Below the pieces are notes generated by a model, which was not told the origin of the DNA, searched no databases, and saw nothing but the letters and a program-made list of their open reading frames with translations. From Trichopria drosophilae (taxonomy: Eukaryota > Arthropoda > Insecta > Hymenoptera > Diapriidae), in NCBI GenBank assembly GCA_030407085.1, contig CM059586.1:103863501-103927500 (forward strand): a stretch of DNA of 64,000 nucleotides. The letters are read 5' to 3'. The position numbers were made by a program, and so were the translations under genes. Of this stretch, positions 14,401 through 24,967 are shown piece after piece. Each line of letters starts with the position of its first letter. Within the stretch, counting starts at the first letter, position 1.

Positions 14401-17400
14401 CTTACAAAAGTATATTAGTGATAATATAAAATAAATAATATAAAGCTTATAAAAGTGATCAGATAACAAAAAAAAACAATAACAAACAAAAAAAAAACAA
14501 TAAAAATAACAAATATAACAAAAACAAAACAAAAAGCAAAAAAACGGAACCGCTGTATCATCACGTCCCTGTCGTGGTTCTGGGTTAAGCTGATAGTGAT
14601 ACTCATTGGAAATGTTTTATTGACATTTTGTGAAATATACCTTTCTCTACAAAATGTGCATGTTATAAGTCTGATTTGAACAAATTCTAACATTAAATAA
14701 TGATCCTAAATGTTTTAGTTATTACAGGATTTGAATGGATAAAATACAAAACATACAAAAAAAGTTGAATAGTGTTTTTCTATGAAAATGATCAGCTAGG
14801 ATTTCATTTGAAACGGATTTTGAAACAATGAAACATATAAAATAAGATCCCGCAAATCTTTTCCTCTGGCATTTTCATAAAACTTGTTTTTGGTTGAATA
14901 CACCCGTGTCGTTGGTTATAATTCATACAATTTATGTATAATAATATATGTTACGTAAATTGTCAAACTTTTTTGGTTTACTACAGTAAATTTCTACTGG
15001 GTATCCTTTCAAAAATAAAAAAATGTTCCATTACATAAGATCATTTGTGGTTTTTTTTTTACCAAAATCAATATCCTCCATCGTAATCAACTACTATCGA
15101 AACTCGCTATAATATTTGTAATTTTTTTACGTTTCACTTTATCGTTCATTTTCTGTAAAAGAATATTCCTACTCATACCCAATACAATTATTCGTTGCTT
15201 TTTCTGCCTCAGAATTTATTCTCATAGTTGATATTTATGCTTTCATTCAATGTTGTGAACTTTGTTGGAATTTTCATTGATTTATTTGGTAATTCTTTCG
15301 CATAATTTACAACGAAAGTATTACTACTTTTAGAAATATCGAGATTTTGTGTAGGTTGAACACTAGTTATTGCCTTTTTGACGATTGTTTTTCATATGAT
15401 GCAAATTCATTTAGATCCAAAATGCCTATGCATCGTTTTGACCATAATTATTCTCCAATACTAAAGAAATACAAACTGTGGAATATACAAACGCTATATC
15501 AATACTCTGATATTACGCTAACTTTCAATATTCTGAATGAAAACATTTTATGTCCTGCATTATTAAATCTGTTTCCTCACAGATGCTATTTGTATAATTT
15601 TAGAAACCCACTAACACTTGCGGAAGATATTAGTGGATCTAACTTACATTTCTTTTCTCCGATAACTAGATTGAGACGTCTTTGGAATGCCACTCTTACA
15701 TCAATTACAGATATAGGCTTATTTAAATCTAGTCTTTGCGTAAATATTACTAATTTTAATTTGTATTAATTATTTTTAAGTATAATTGTTATTCCGTCAT
15801 TCTTTATATATTATTTACACAAATTTGTACCTCTTATATACTATTATTTTGTTTGTAAGGGCCTTAGTGGTCCGTTTAATGAAAATAAATAAATAAATAA
15901 ATATTCACATTGTTTGAAATAACGTATTGAAGTATAATACTTCGTCGGCCTACAATATTGAAGACAATGTGGTTATAAAAATGCCTCGGTGAAAAAGATC
16001 AAAGTATTTCCACGATTTAGTAGCCAAATAGGAATCCCTATCAACAAACTGTGCTTCAGTAAATTGCTTCCTCTTTATGAAAGACTAACTGACGAATCTT
16101 TACTTTTACGGTGTTCTCGGTGTCTCACACAAAATGCCAATGAAAGTTTGCATAGTGTCATTTGGAGTAGATGCCCAAAAGAAAAATTTGTTTTTAGAAC
16201 AAGAATAAAAATTGCAACTTCCATTTCAATTTGTGAATACAATCTCGGAAAACAAAGAACTACAGTAGAACCTCCGTTATCGAATATTTCGGTTATCGAA
16301 TATTCGGACGCCTCCGTTAACGAATAATTTCCCCTCAGTTAGTCTCCCCACTCTAGACACGACGTTGTAGATGGCCGACATGGAGTATCGATACGTCGCG
16401 TTGATTCGATTCACATATCGATACAATATCGCCTATGTATGTATAATGCCCTGTACAGTGGCCCTCCCCTTTAACTCCCCTTATTTTAACTGCGTCCTTT
16501 ATTTTATTTTGTTTTCGTCCTTTATGTTAACTTCTTCCCCTCATGAGTTCCCCCACCATTTACCATTTGAAAGTGTTTAAAAGAGTGCGGACTGATGATT
16601 GCTCTTGCACATACAGGTGAAGAAGGTCATCACTATTTCTCCTCTCTCTGTTTTTATTCTCTCATACTGCCAGTGGTGGGGATAAGGGGAAGTGGTAAAA
16701 GAAGAAGCCGCCATTATCCTTGACTCGAAAAGTTAAAATAAGGGGAGGGCCACTGTAACTCCTAAAGATATAGGTATAGGTGGGGGTCGATTTTTTTCTC
16801 CTCAAATATTCGTTAACGGACATTTAAATGCCCCGCGTTGTCCCGACCGTATTCGATAACGGAGGTTCTACTGTATAACTGAAATTCTGAAGCAATTATG
16901 ATTGGTAATAGGTGAAACGACCTTATCAATTGCAAGGAACTACGACGAAACTAGACTAGCAAGGGGACTAGAAAAGGCAACAGAAAGATTAAAAAATGCC
17001 AGACGTATTATGGCATTGGCGGATAGCAGAAGGGAAGAAGCTTCGCTTGAGAATTAGGGGGTTAATGTATGGCCCAGGAATGTTTTAATAACTAGTTTTG
17101 TATATAATTGTAAATAATTTTTGATACGTTCATACATGTATGTATCTATATTATTAAAGTTTATTTTGAATTCTTGACCGCTGATTCGAATAATTTGAAA
17201 TAAAGTAGTATCGGTTGTACGGTCCGTTGACAATAAAAGACAATTTTTAGTTTACTTTGACGTTTCGTCCAGAATTATGGCCATCTTCAAAACTTTATTA
17301 TCTACAAACAAATTTTACAAAAATATACATATGCATAAAAAGAAAATAAAAATTAAAAACTTACAATAGATCATATTATGATTCGAATATCGATGTCGTT

Positions 17401-20400
17401 GTGGAGTATACTGAACGGCACGATGGAGTTGCTATATTCGGACGAATTCTAAATATAATGTTCCAAATAAAAATACTGGCTAAAAAAAAAAAAATTAAAA
17501 CTTAAATATAAACTTAAAGAACTTTACGTACATCCTGAAAATTTAAATGTCCACTTCACAACATTGCACAATATGTTTAAATGCCAATGGGCATTCTTCA
17601 TTCTTATGAAGAATTTTAAAGGTTTCTCGGTGTGACGGTCTATCGAATAAAGACTATATAGTTTTTTGAAAACGTTTCGGCAACCAATGTGTGCCTTCTT
17701 CAGTTGATTATTACTAAAAAAAATTTTTTTAGCAATGTGACAATATAGTATAAAAAATGGTATAAAAAATACTTAAGTTAAAACACTAATTTTACTTACA
17801 TTATGTGAAAAAAACATAAAAAGTTTTGCCTTGCAGTTGTAAATGGCAGCTAATCCGGTGCAAAAAATTGGTGATTGTTAGATGGATAAATGTTGCGAGA
17901 GTTCCTATGAAAGTGACATGATGACCTTAATTTAAATCAAATTTAAAGTATGATATGACTTTATAGAAGCACTTACAAGATATGATGACGAGGTGCTTGT
18001 TGGAAAATTGCACATGTTATATCCACTAATTTCACTCATTTTTGTTACTACATATCTGTGGTCGAAAGGCATAACAGCATAACTGACGCTATCATGATTC
18101 CAAGAGAAACGGCTTTTAATATTCACTTAGCTCTCTCAAAACGGAAAAGCAGTAAATTTGTTTAATATTTAGAATTTTGTCTTATTTTGTGATATATTTT
18201 TATAACACAGCGACGTACGAATCTGAGTCAGAATCGGATGATTGTGACGAAGGTAAACAGAATAAACGAGAAGAATAATCTGTCAAAAAGAAAAAATATG
18301 CCGAAAGAAAAGAAATTACAGTTCCATGTAAAGAAAAACGCGAAAACATTAAAACTTTAAACTTTTAATTTAACAAGAAACTGTATTTATGAAATTATTA
18401 AAGTTAATAAATATGTTATTACTAAATAGTTCTTACCTAATTTATTGATATTTTTGATTAAATATAATTTTTAACTACTTTCCGATATTTATAATGTCAA
18501 ATTTTATAACCCTAAAACGAAAGTAGAATCTAAATAACGTTCAATTTGCAATACGAAAATATTACTATTTGATTACATATATACATTTGTTGAGTGCGAA
18601 AGTTTTATTTTTTAAAAGTTCTAAATACAATATTTCTATTTTAAAATATTTTGAATTTTATGAATGTCAATTGTTTATCGCAATCTGGCAGTTATGCGAT
18701 TATGCCGGTCTTTCGTTAGCAAAAATGCAGTTATGCCTTTATGTTAAGGAACATTTTCTACCGAAATGAGCTTCCAAATGCTTTAATAGCAAGTACAGTT
18801 TGAAAAGCATTATTAATTATACAAAAATCCAGAGTTATCTCAAATTTCATGAAAATGTCAGTTATGCTGTTTTGCCTTTCGACCACAGATATATGGGCAT
18901 TGTTCTAGAACTTTTAAACTTTGAGGTTGAAGAAAATTGCATTTTTTTTTTTAGGCACATTCATGAAATTAATTTTATTGGCTTTAGAATTGATCAAATG
19001 ACAGGAAAAACCTTGCGTGACTCATTTATACACAATGTATTTTTTTTTTTTAATGTAACATATGTTACGTTACTCGTAAAATTAGTTTTTAGTTTTGTAA
19101 CGTTTAATATACATAAAAAATTCAGTTCTTTTGCTTATGGCCTAATTTTTAGAAGCTAGTATATAAAATTAAACGTCTAGTTAATAGTTATTTAAATTTA
19201 AAATAATGGATTAAATATGGCGGACTATTTTTACAAAATTTCTTTGATTTTTATAAAATTTGATATGTTAGGGTTTTTGAGGCCACTGATTACAAATCCA
19301 AAGTCAGTTTTCATTAAAATTTGAAATCCAAATACATGATTTAACATTAAGGATACTAAAAAATTAAAATGATTTGTAAAGAATAATCATTTTATTATTG
19401 TCAAAAATTGTGTTTTTTGTTGTATTAAAAAAATGCAAAATTTATAAATACTTTAATAACATAGGAGAAAAGATCACAATGATTCCAAAGTACTTAGAAG
19501 CTAAATTGTAGATGTGCCATTAAATAATTTGATTTTTCAAAGTGAGTTTCGCTTGGAAATTTAAAGTTTGACGTGGTCGCATTTTTTATGTATAGGTGGC
19601 ACACATTCGGGCAAAGGCTCAAATTACTTCTTATCATATAGGTAATGTACCCCTGTTGTGTGGTTTCTTAAAAACCAATGTGAAAAAAATTATCTAAGGT
19701 TGATTGCTAAATTGTCAACTATAAAAAAAAGTTATCTCGCAAGTTTGAAGGTATATAATTTTATTCCTCAGTGAGGCACATCATTAAGTTAAGGATTTTT
19801 CATTTGTTTACAGCCCAAAATACTTCCATAAAAAACCACAGACCATAAAAAAAAAGGTGCAAAAAGTTTCAGTGTTAAAACTGAAAAAATGTAGTGAGTG
19901 TCGCGCACCAAAAACAGGCAAAATTCACTACTTTTATTTACTCATGTAAATCGAACAAAAATTTGTTGATCTGTAGTGTTACAAAGTTATATTTAAAATT
20001 TTCATTGTATCATAATGAGCGACAACATAAAGTTTAAAAGTTCTAGAACAATGCCCATATGTACGTAGAAAACATAATTAATTAAAAATGAATAATACTG
20101 ATAAGTAGTAGTAAAAATATTTCTTATATATGACAACCATACGAAAGTTTATTGAAAATAGTAATATACTCAATTTTTCTGGGTTAAAAAGTCGTTTATC
20201 ACATGAAAAATCCGAAAATAAAATCTTAAAAATTGAACTAGTCCGCCAATTTTGAATATTTTTCAACAAAAAAAGTTTTGCATATATTTTTTATGATTTT
20301 AAACAATTTCTCGTATGGATTTGTTAATATGACTTATATTTTAAAAAATACAGCTTCTGAAACTGATTTTTAGCAAAATTTTGGAAGGAGATTTGTACCA

Positions 20401-22507
20401 AATTACAATATTTATAAATATGTAAGTTTGCAATATCAAAGACCTAAATTCTGGCTTCCTCCTCCCCTTAAAATAGAATAGAAAGGTCAAATAGAATTTT
20501 ATTTTATGACATTAGTAATTATTTTAAGAAAGGTCAATCTCACGACCTGCGTTGCGTGCCAAAGGCTTTAAATTTCAATGTTACGATGTCGCAATCCTGA
20601 TTGACGCAATAACGTTTTCAGACATCGTATCGTTTTTGGTGGAAAACGGAGCTAATATTCAAAGGGCTAATTATAATGGCGGAACATGCTTAATAAATTC
20701 TGTGCAGAGCGTAGAACTTTGTACCTTTCTTTTGAAACACGGAGCAGACGTTAACACTTGCGACATCCAAAATAAAACTGCGCTACATTACGCAATTCAG
20801 GAACACAGATTCGATACCACAAAATTGTTCCTCAAGCATAATGCAGATCCTCACGTGCGATCTCAATGTAACGACGATGCTTTACAAACAGCCTGTCTTA
20901 AGGGTGCGACACAAATCTTCGATTACTTAGGTTTGTAAAGAAATAGAAATTTTGTTATTTTATGATTTTAATTATTCTAAAACCTTTATTTCGGCACATT
21001 TAGTGGAGAATGTAACTTACACGCCGGAAAGATTAGCAGATGCGAACGAATTAATCGGATCGACATTCTTTGACGAACACAACGATACACAAACCGCTCT
21101 GAAATATTGGCGAACGGCAATGATGATTCGGCAGGCGAATTCTGTGAATGGTCAACCGCTACCGAAAAGACCGATTGTTCCAAAACGAGAAAGTTTTCGT
21201 AACATGGTTGAATTCGCAACCATGGACGAACTTAATGCCGCAGCTCTTGATTTGGATGCGATACGCATACAAAGTCTTCTGATCTGCGAGAGAATACTCG
21301 GTCCGTATCATAAAGATACGCTGTTCAGGTTGATGTATCGAGGTGCATCGTACGCCGATGCATTACGGTAAGATTTACCGTCAATAAAATAGAAAAAAAA
21401 TGTTTTTATTAAATTTCTCATTTATCTTTAGCTACCAGTACTGTATAGATCTATGGCGAAGAACTTTAGAAATTCGTTTAGAAAGAGATTCCGTAAGTTT
21501 CGACATCCGTACACAGGATTAATATTACGATAACTAAATTAAATTTATTTACAAACAGATTTTATATACCGATACGTGCTTCGTCGCCCAAGCCGTAGTC
21601 CGATTGATGGTAGATTTAAACGAGAAAACATTGGAGGTAATTGATCGTAATCGGGAGAAACAGGAACCAAGATTCTGCGACGTGGTCGAAACATTCAAAT
21701 TACTCATACGACAACTTCCAGAAGCAAGACTGTTGCTCGAGGTAAACTTAAAAGTTACACAAAGCATAATGTTAAATACTGACTGATAAATTTCTTAGCA
21801 ACGACCAGTTTTCAAACGCCAGCGGGAAAATTACGATCGAATTTTGAAATGTATAACACATTTAATTTATCTGATGGTCGAAACATCTCAGACAGACGAA
21901 CAGAGAGCAGAAGTTCGGTCTTTGGCAGAGGATATAGTTAGACAAAATCCAAGATCAGCATCTACCGAAGACACTCTTCTTCATCTTTGCGTTTCGAGTC
22001 TCAACAAAATATATTCCAGTTACTTCACGGCTGACGACGCTTTGGTAAATAATATAGTATTTTTACGATGAATATGACTCTTAACAAATTCTTTTTGCAG
22101 ACAATTTTCCCAAATTTGGAAGTTATAAAACTACTTTTGCAATGCGGTGCCCACGTCAATGCAAGAAACAAGTCCCGTTCGACTCCGCTTCACATAGCCA
22201 GTAACGTTTACAACTTTCACAATCAGGTACGTTTCGATTAAAATTTAAATGTACTTTTTAAATTTAATTAAATATTCAATTTCAGTTAGTCAAGTTACTA
22301 TTGGATTACGGCGCACATTTGGACACGCCGAACAAATTTGGCGACACTCCGGCACGTTTAATTTCCTCCAACGTACTGAACACCGTGAATCTCATAAATT
22401 ACGTATCCTTGCAGTGCCATGCTGCGCAGGCTATCTACAAATATGGCATTCAATGCACCGAACTACCCCCGACGCTGCACCGATTCCTAGAATTTCATCG
22501 AGAGTAA
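8435..22507 (+). CDS. Fem1: FEM1 A/C-type ankyrin-repeat protein (CUL2 ligase substrate receptor)
   Basis: Eight coding exons join in phase: 8435-8876, 20622-20930, 21004-21367, 21432-21492, 21559-21741, 21799-22044, 22101-22226 and 22286-22507, giving 650 aa, close to the 620-670 aa of animal FEM1 proteins. Residues about 50-250 are ankyrin repeats (TPLWCAT, TALHYAIQE). Residues about 260-330 hold the TPR-like block (ALKYWRTAMMIR, then LLICERILGPYHKDT). Residues 536-610 hold two further ankyrin repeats. The end (LQCHAAQAI, LPPTLHRFLEFH) sits where FEM1 proteins bind Elongin/CUL2. Family knowledge: FEM1 proteins present C-degron substrates to CUL2-RBX1. Exon 1 ends with one base of the Asp codon completed at 20622, and the ankyrin helix reads through. 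Closer to FEM1A/C than FEM1B by the ALKYW block. The divergent N terminus starts at the first ATG after the acceptor. Confidence 0.9.
8940..9092 (+). repeat. left arm of a long inverted repeat (partner 20110-20465)
   Basis: GGAGGAGGAAGCC at 8940 and the following 150 bases match the reverse complement of 20330-20465 (TTGATATTGCAAACTTACAT is shared). The arm is interrupted at 9092 by a LINE, resumes at 11227-11247, is interrupted again by a Penelope-like element, and resumes at 12887-13075 (AATCATAAAAAATATATGC is shared with the right arm). Inferred to be the end of a large foldback or TIR transposon in FEM1 intron 1. Confidence 0.7.
9090..11120 (+). pseudogene. reverse transcriptase ORF of a 5'-truncated jockey-type LINE
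   Basis: The frame is open from the stop at 9087 to TAA at 11120, about 676 codons, with an internal ATG at 9270. Visible RT motifs: SNQSSGPDGIPPQFLK, DFSKAFDKVN, SGVPQGSHLGPLLFILY and the catalytic LLFADD. The C-terminal part holds the usual thumb and tail (RMLFTTLIRSILLYASPIWS). There is no apurinic endonuclease domain and no gag-like ORF1, so the copy is 5'-truncated and could not move alone. Lack of frameshifts suggests a recent insertion. It has no role in the host gene FEM1, whose intron it occupies in the same orientation. The clade (jockey-like) is judged from motifs only. Confidence 0.85.
9093..11217 (+). mobile_element. 5'-truncated LINE with poly(A) tail
   Basis: The element begins where the left arm of the long inverted repeat stops matching its partner (9092) and ends in an A-rich tail at 11205-11217. 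Flanks TATTTTTTAAAAT (9080-9092) and ATATTTTAAAAT (11227-11238) are the likely target-site duplication; the uninterrupted right arm near 20340 carries one copy of it. Confidence 0.8.
11698..12316. mobile_element. piggyBac-like MITE inserted in the Penelope ORF
   Basis: TTAA flanks both ends (11694-11697 and 12317-12320). Terminal inverted repeats are CCCTTTAAGGCCC and GGGCCTTAAAGGG. Leaving it out together with one TTAA restores an open frame through EKNFKKRTEIENYFI, which matches the intact relatives at 13436 and 45446. The 619-bp interior carries two or three units of the AAAATGGCGGATCC / GATTCGTAATCAGCGA repeat and no transposase. Confidence 0.8.
12744..12779 (+). ncRNA. hammerhead-ribozyme-like motif in Penelope copy 1
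   Basis: CTGAAGA, then TGGC, a loop, GCC, then GAAA and ACGTT appear in the order of the hammerhead core (CUGANGA, stem II, GAAA, stem III). Penelope-like elements are known to carry minimal hammerheads in their terminal repeats. The 5' strand of stem III and the cleavage site were not located, so activity is unproven. Confidence 0.45.
13165..13430 (+). repeat. left arm of a second inverted repeat (partner 14630-14930)
   Basis: CCTAGCTGATCATTTTCATA, CAAATCAGACTT and CACGGGTGT here are all answered inverted at 14640-14930. The 1.2 kb between the arms is mainly Penelope copy 2, which apparently landed in the loop of a foldback element. Confidence 0.75.
13436..14365 (+). mobile_element. Penelope-like element copy 2, 5'-truncated
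   Basis: One open frame of 174 codons (13436-13960) encodes the linker and the complete GIY-YIG domain (VVYEIKCKHCNCVYIGQ, RLLKKRIYEHKKN, GLTIYRINTGHDF, IENYFIKIN). It is nearly identical to the same part of copy 3 at 45446-46657. No RT domain is present. The 3' non-coding end matches copy 3 in inverse orientation as far as TTTTTTAACTAA at 14365. Confidence 0.85.
14202..14235 (+). ncRNA. hammerhead-ribozyme-like motif in Penelope copy 2
   Basis: CTGAGGA, GGACC, a ten-base loop, GGTC, GAAA, CGTT: the spacing matches a hammerhead core with stem II GGACC/GGTC. The same motif occurs in copy 3 at 45163-45196. Upstream stem III strand not identified. Confidence 0.45.
14366..15340. repeat. right arm of inverted repeat and AT-rich DNA
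   Basis: 14630-14930 is the inverted partner of 13165-13430. The rest is A-rich (long A/C runs at 14467-14545) with no supported gene; the 92-codon open frame across the A/C run is low complexity. Confidence 0.6.
15347..15905 (+). mobile_element. 3' end of a second LINE (RT C-terminal tail)
   Basis: A 140-codon frame carries the end of a LINE polyprotein (RFDHNYSPILKKYKLWNIQ, ITRLRRLWNATLTSITDIG, FKSSLCVNITNFNLY). It resembles the tail of insect non-LTR polyproteins, in which a short Trp-Asn block precedes the stop. The 3' end reads GGGCCTTAGTGGTCCG and finishes in an ATAAATAAATAAATAA tail. It differs from the LINE at 9093. Confidence 0.65.
16263..16873. mobile_element. pogo/Tigger-like MITE, CAGTAGAACCTCCGTTATC ends
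   Basis: CAGTAGAACCTCCGTTATCG at the left is inverted at the right (CGATAACGGAGGTTCTACTG). Both ends are flanked by TA. GAACC with GTTATC next to CAG is the classic Tigger-like terminus. A second MITE is nested inside at 16456-16755. Confidence 0.8.
16456..16755. mobile_element. nested pogo-like MITE, CAGTGGCCCTCCCC ends
   Basis: CAGTGGCCCTCCCCTTTAAC on the left and AAGGGGAGGGCCACTG on the right, each bordered by TA. About 300 bp, no coding frame. The same termini bound 25474-25964. Confidence 0.8.
17261..17289 (-). ncRNA. decayed hammerhead-like motif
   Basis: On the minus strand TTGAAGATGGCC, a loop, GGAC, GAAA and CG follow the hammerhead order, but the first core base is T instead of C. 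Probably an old Penelope terminal repeat. Confidence 0.25.
17671..17703 (-). ncRNA. hammerhead-ribozyme-like motif, solitary
   Basis: On the minus strand: CTGAAGA, AGGCA, a nine-base loop, TGCC, GAAA, CGTT. Stem II (AGGCA/TGCC) pairs well. No Penelope coding sequence is adjacent, so this looks like a solitary terminal repeat. Confidence 0.45.
17900..20070. repeat. mosaic of small inverted repeats in FEM1 intron 1
   Basis: 18048-18095 is the inverse of 18856-18897 (shared GCCTTTCGACCACAGATAT). 18895-18925 is the inverse of 20028-20062 (GGGCATTGTTCTAGAACTT). An ATGGCGGACTA unit lies at 19210 and a GATTACAAATCCAAAGTCAG unit at 19290. Open frames across 17932-18126 and 18800-19159 are by-products of the repeats. 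Confidence 0.5.
20110..20465 (-). repeat. right arm of the long inverted repeat
   Basis: This is the uninterrupted partner of the arm starting at 8940. It shows the empty sites of both the LINE and Penelope copy 1. It ends about 155 bp before FEM1 exon 2. Confidence 0.7.
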
Positions 22508-23244
22508 TGTCGGCACAAATTTCCTCGGGTAAAAAAAGAAGAATCTCTACACAAAATTATGTCCGATCGTATTTATTCTTTCGAAATTGTTTTTTTTTAA
22601 ACGTATTATATTCGATTGTTATTAATTATCGAGAGGCTGAGCGAGACACATTTATGCGAGTTTACATACATACATATATATATAGAAATAATTTTATGTA
22701 CTCGTGAAAAGGGAAGTAATTATCATAACTAATTAGTCTGATCTGCGATACAGTTCCCCAAGTGTTTTCCTTTCGAGATAATTATTATTTACAAACGATA
22801 TTTTATTGGGCGAACAAAAGTCCATGCAAACTGTATTAACGATCGTATTGTATAGTCTTTTTTGGGTAATATCGTAACTATTACTTATTAAAAGAATATC
22901 GTATAGCATATCGTAACTGATGTTCATTCTACTGTGCAGGTTGTCCTTGAATCACACGCTCATTTCAATATTTACAGTATATTTACACGGTTCAAGTAGT
23001 CGACTTTCCAAATGTTTTGCGAAGTTACTTGGGCGAATCGCTTAAAATTTATCAAACGCTTTCACTACTGATTAAAATACTTATAAAGTACTTAGTGTAT
23101 ATTATATATACATGTATAAATATGAAATTTTCGAACTCATGAATTTCCTTTATTTCCATTCGAGGTTATGTACCTCTTTTTGTATTTTCTTTTTCTATTT
23201 TCCGTAATTTCTTTGATTCTAACCTCAAAATTCGAGGTTCGAAT
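22508..23244. other. FEM1 3' flank
   Basis: AT-rich DNA after the FEM1 stop codon. ATTAAA at 22888 is a possible polyadenylation signal; no AATAAA was seen nearby. No gene is supported on either strand. Confidence 0.4.
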
Positions 23245-23518
23245 TTAACCCTTTGCGGCATACATTTTACTTGTGAACCATTTTTAATGAAACTGGGTAC
23301 TTTTGGGGTCTCTGATTACGAATCTGATCTCAGATTTTTAAAATTCAAAATGGCCGACAAAAATGTAAAAAATTACCTGTTGGAGATGAAACTCGGTACT
23401 CGGGGGTTATTAGGGTCGCTGATTACGAATCTTATCGCCGATTTTGTAAATTCAAAATGGCGCATTCAAGATGGCCAACAAAAATGAAAAAATTACCTGT
23501 TCGAGATGAAACTCGGTA

Positions 23519-23714
23519 CAGTAGTTCTCCCCTTAAGTTTTACATTTGGGCTTTCAAGATGGCGGCTTCTTCCCTCAAGTTTAACTCGTGGAGTATAGAT
23601 ATATTGAACCCTTCTGCGCACCGTGCGCATGCGCGGCAAAACATGGGATGAAACTCGCAAAACTTACGGGAAGTATAAAACTTAAGGGAAGTAAACTTAA
23701 GGGGAGGACTACTA
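23519..23714. mobile_element. pogo-like MITE inside satellite, copy A
   Basis: Ends CAGTAGTTCTCCCCTTAAG and CTTAAGGGGAGGACTACTA, flanked by TA. The uninterrupted satellite reads CGGTACTCGG at this point, so the empty site is known. It contains CAAGATGGCGGCTTCTTCC and a GCGCACCGTGCGCATGCGC palindrome. Confidence 0.8.
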
Positions 23715-24769
23715 TACTCGGGGGTTATTAGGGTCGCTGATTACGAATCTTATCTCCGATTTTGAAAATTCAAAATGGCGGATTCAATATGGCCGACAAA
23801 AATGTAAAAAATTACCTGTTCGAGATGAAACTCGGGGGTTATTAGGGTCTCTGATTACGAATCTTATCTCAGATTTTGAAAATTCAAAATGGCGGATTCA
23901 ATATGGCCGACAAAAATGTAAAATATTACCTGTTCGAGATGAAACTTGGTACTCGAGGGTTATAAGGGTCACTGATTACGAATCTTATCTCCGATTTTGT
24001 AAATTCAAAATGGCGGATTCAATATGGCCGACAAAAATGTAAAAAATTACCTGTTCGAGATGAAACTCGGGGGTTATTAGGGTCGCCGATTACGAATCTT
24101 ATCTCAGATTTTGAAAATTCAAAATGGCGGATTCAATATGGCCGACAAAACTATGAAAAATAACCTGTTCGAGATGAAACTCGGGGGTTATTAGGGTCGC
24201 CGATTACGAATCTTATCTCAGATTTTGAAAATTCAAAATGGCGGATTCAATATGGCCGACAAAAATGAAAAATATTACCTGTTCGAGATGAAACTTGGTA
24301 CTCGAGGGTTATAAGGGTCACTGATTACGAATCTTATCTCCGATTTTGTAAATTCAAAATGGCGGATTCAATATGGCCGACAAAAATGTAAAAAATTACC
24401 TGTTCGAGATGAAACTCGGGGGTTATTAGGGTCGCCGATTACGAATCTTATCTCAGATTTTGAAAATTCAAAATGGCGGATTCAATATGGCCGACAAAAC
24501 TATGAAAAATAACCTGTTCGAGATGAAACTCGGGGGTTATTAGGGTCGCCGATTACGAATCTTATCTCAGATTTTGAAAATTCAAAATGGCGGATTCAAT
24601 ATGGCCGACAAAACTATGAAAAATAACCTGTTGGAGATGAAACTCGGTACTCGGGGGTTATTAGGGTCGCTGATTACGAATCTTATCGCCGATTTTGTAA
24701 ATTCAAAATGGCGCATTCAAGATGGCCAACAAAAATGAAAAAATTACCTGTTCGAGATGAAACTCGGTA

Positions 24770-24967
24770 CAGTAGTCCTCCCCTTAAGTTTTACATTTGG
24801 GCTTTCAAGATGGCGGCTTCTTCCCTCAAGTTTAACTCATGGAGTATAGATATATTGAACCCTTCTGCGCACCGTGCGCATGCGCGGCAAAACATATGGG
24901 AAGAAACTCGCAAAACTTACGGGAAGTATAAAACTTAAGGGAAGTAAACTTAAGGGGAGGACTACTA
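24770..24967. mobile_element. pogo-like MITE inside satellite, copy B
   Basis: Nearly identical to copy A and in the same register of the satellite, 1,251 bp further on. The two copies therefore arose by duplication of satellite plus MITE, not by two insertions. Confidence 0.8.

Larger units (their letters stand above)
15989..17056 (+). pseudogene. relic of a Mutator-like transposase C terminus, split by a MITE
   Basis: The frame from 15989 encodes LTDESLLLRCSRCLTQNANE then SLHSVIWSRCPKEKF and ICEYNLG, a pattern I recognise from arthropod proteins with a Mutator-like transposase domain. At 16263 a pogo-like MITE interrupts it. After the MITE the frame resumes (ITEILKQL, an in-frame TGA at about 16897, then VIGETTLSIARNYDETRLAR) and ends at TAG 17054-17056 after SRREEASLEN. 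The insertion and the TGA make it a pseudogene. The family name rests on motif memory and may be wrong; the split frame is directly visible. Confidence 0.5.

Noticed and set aside
14415..14693. 92-codon minus-strand frame rich in Phe, Ile and Val
   Set aside because: It is a translation of an A/C-rich low-complexity run.
18800..19159. 119-codon plus-strand frame
   Set aside because: Low-complexity, crosses small inverted repeats and has no domain.
22249..22707. 152-codon plus-strand frame
   Set aside because: It is the wrong frame across the last FEM1 exon and its 3' flank.
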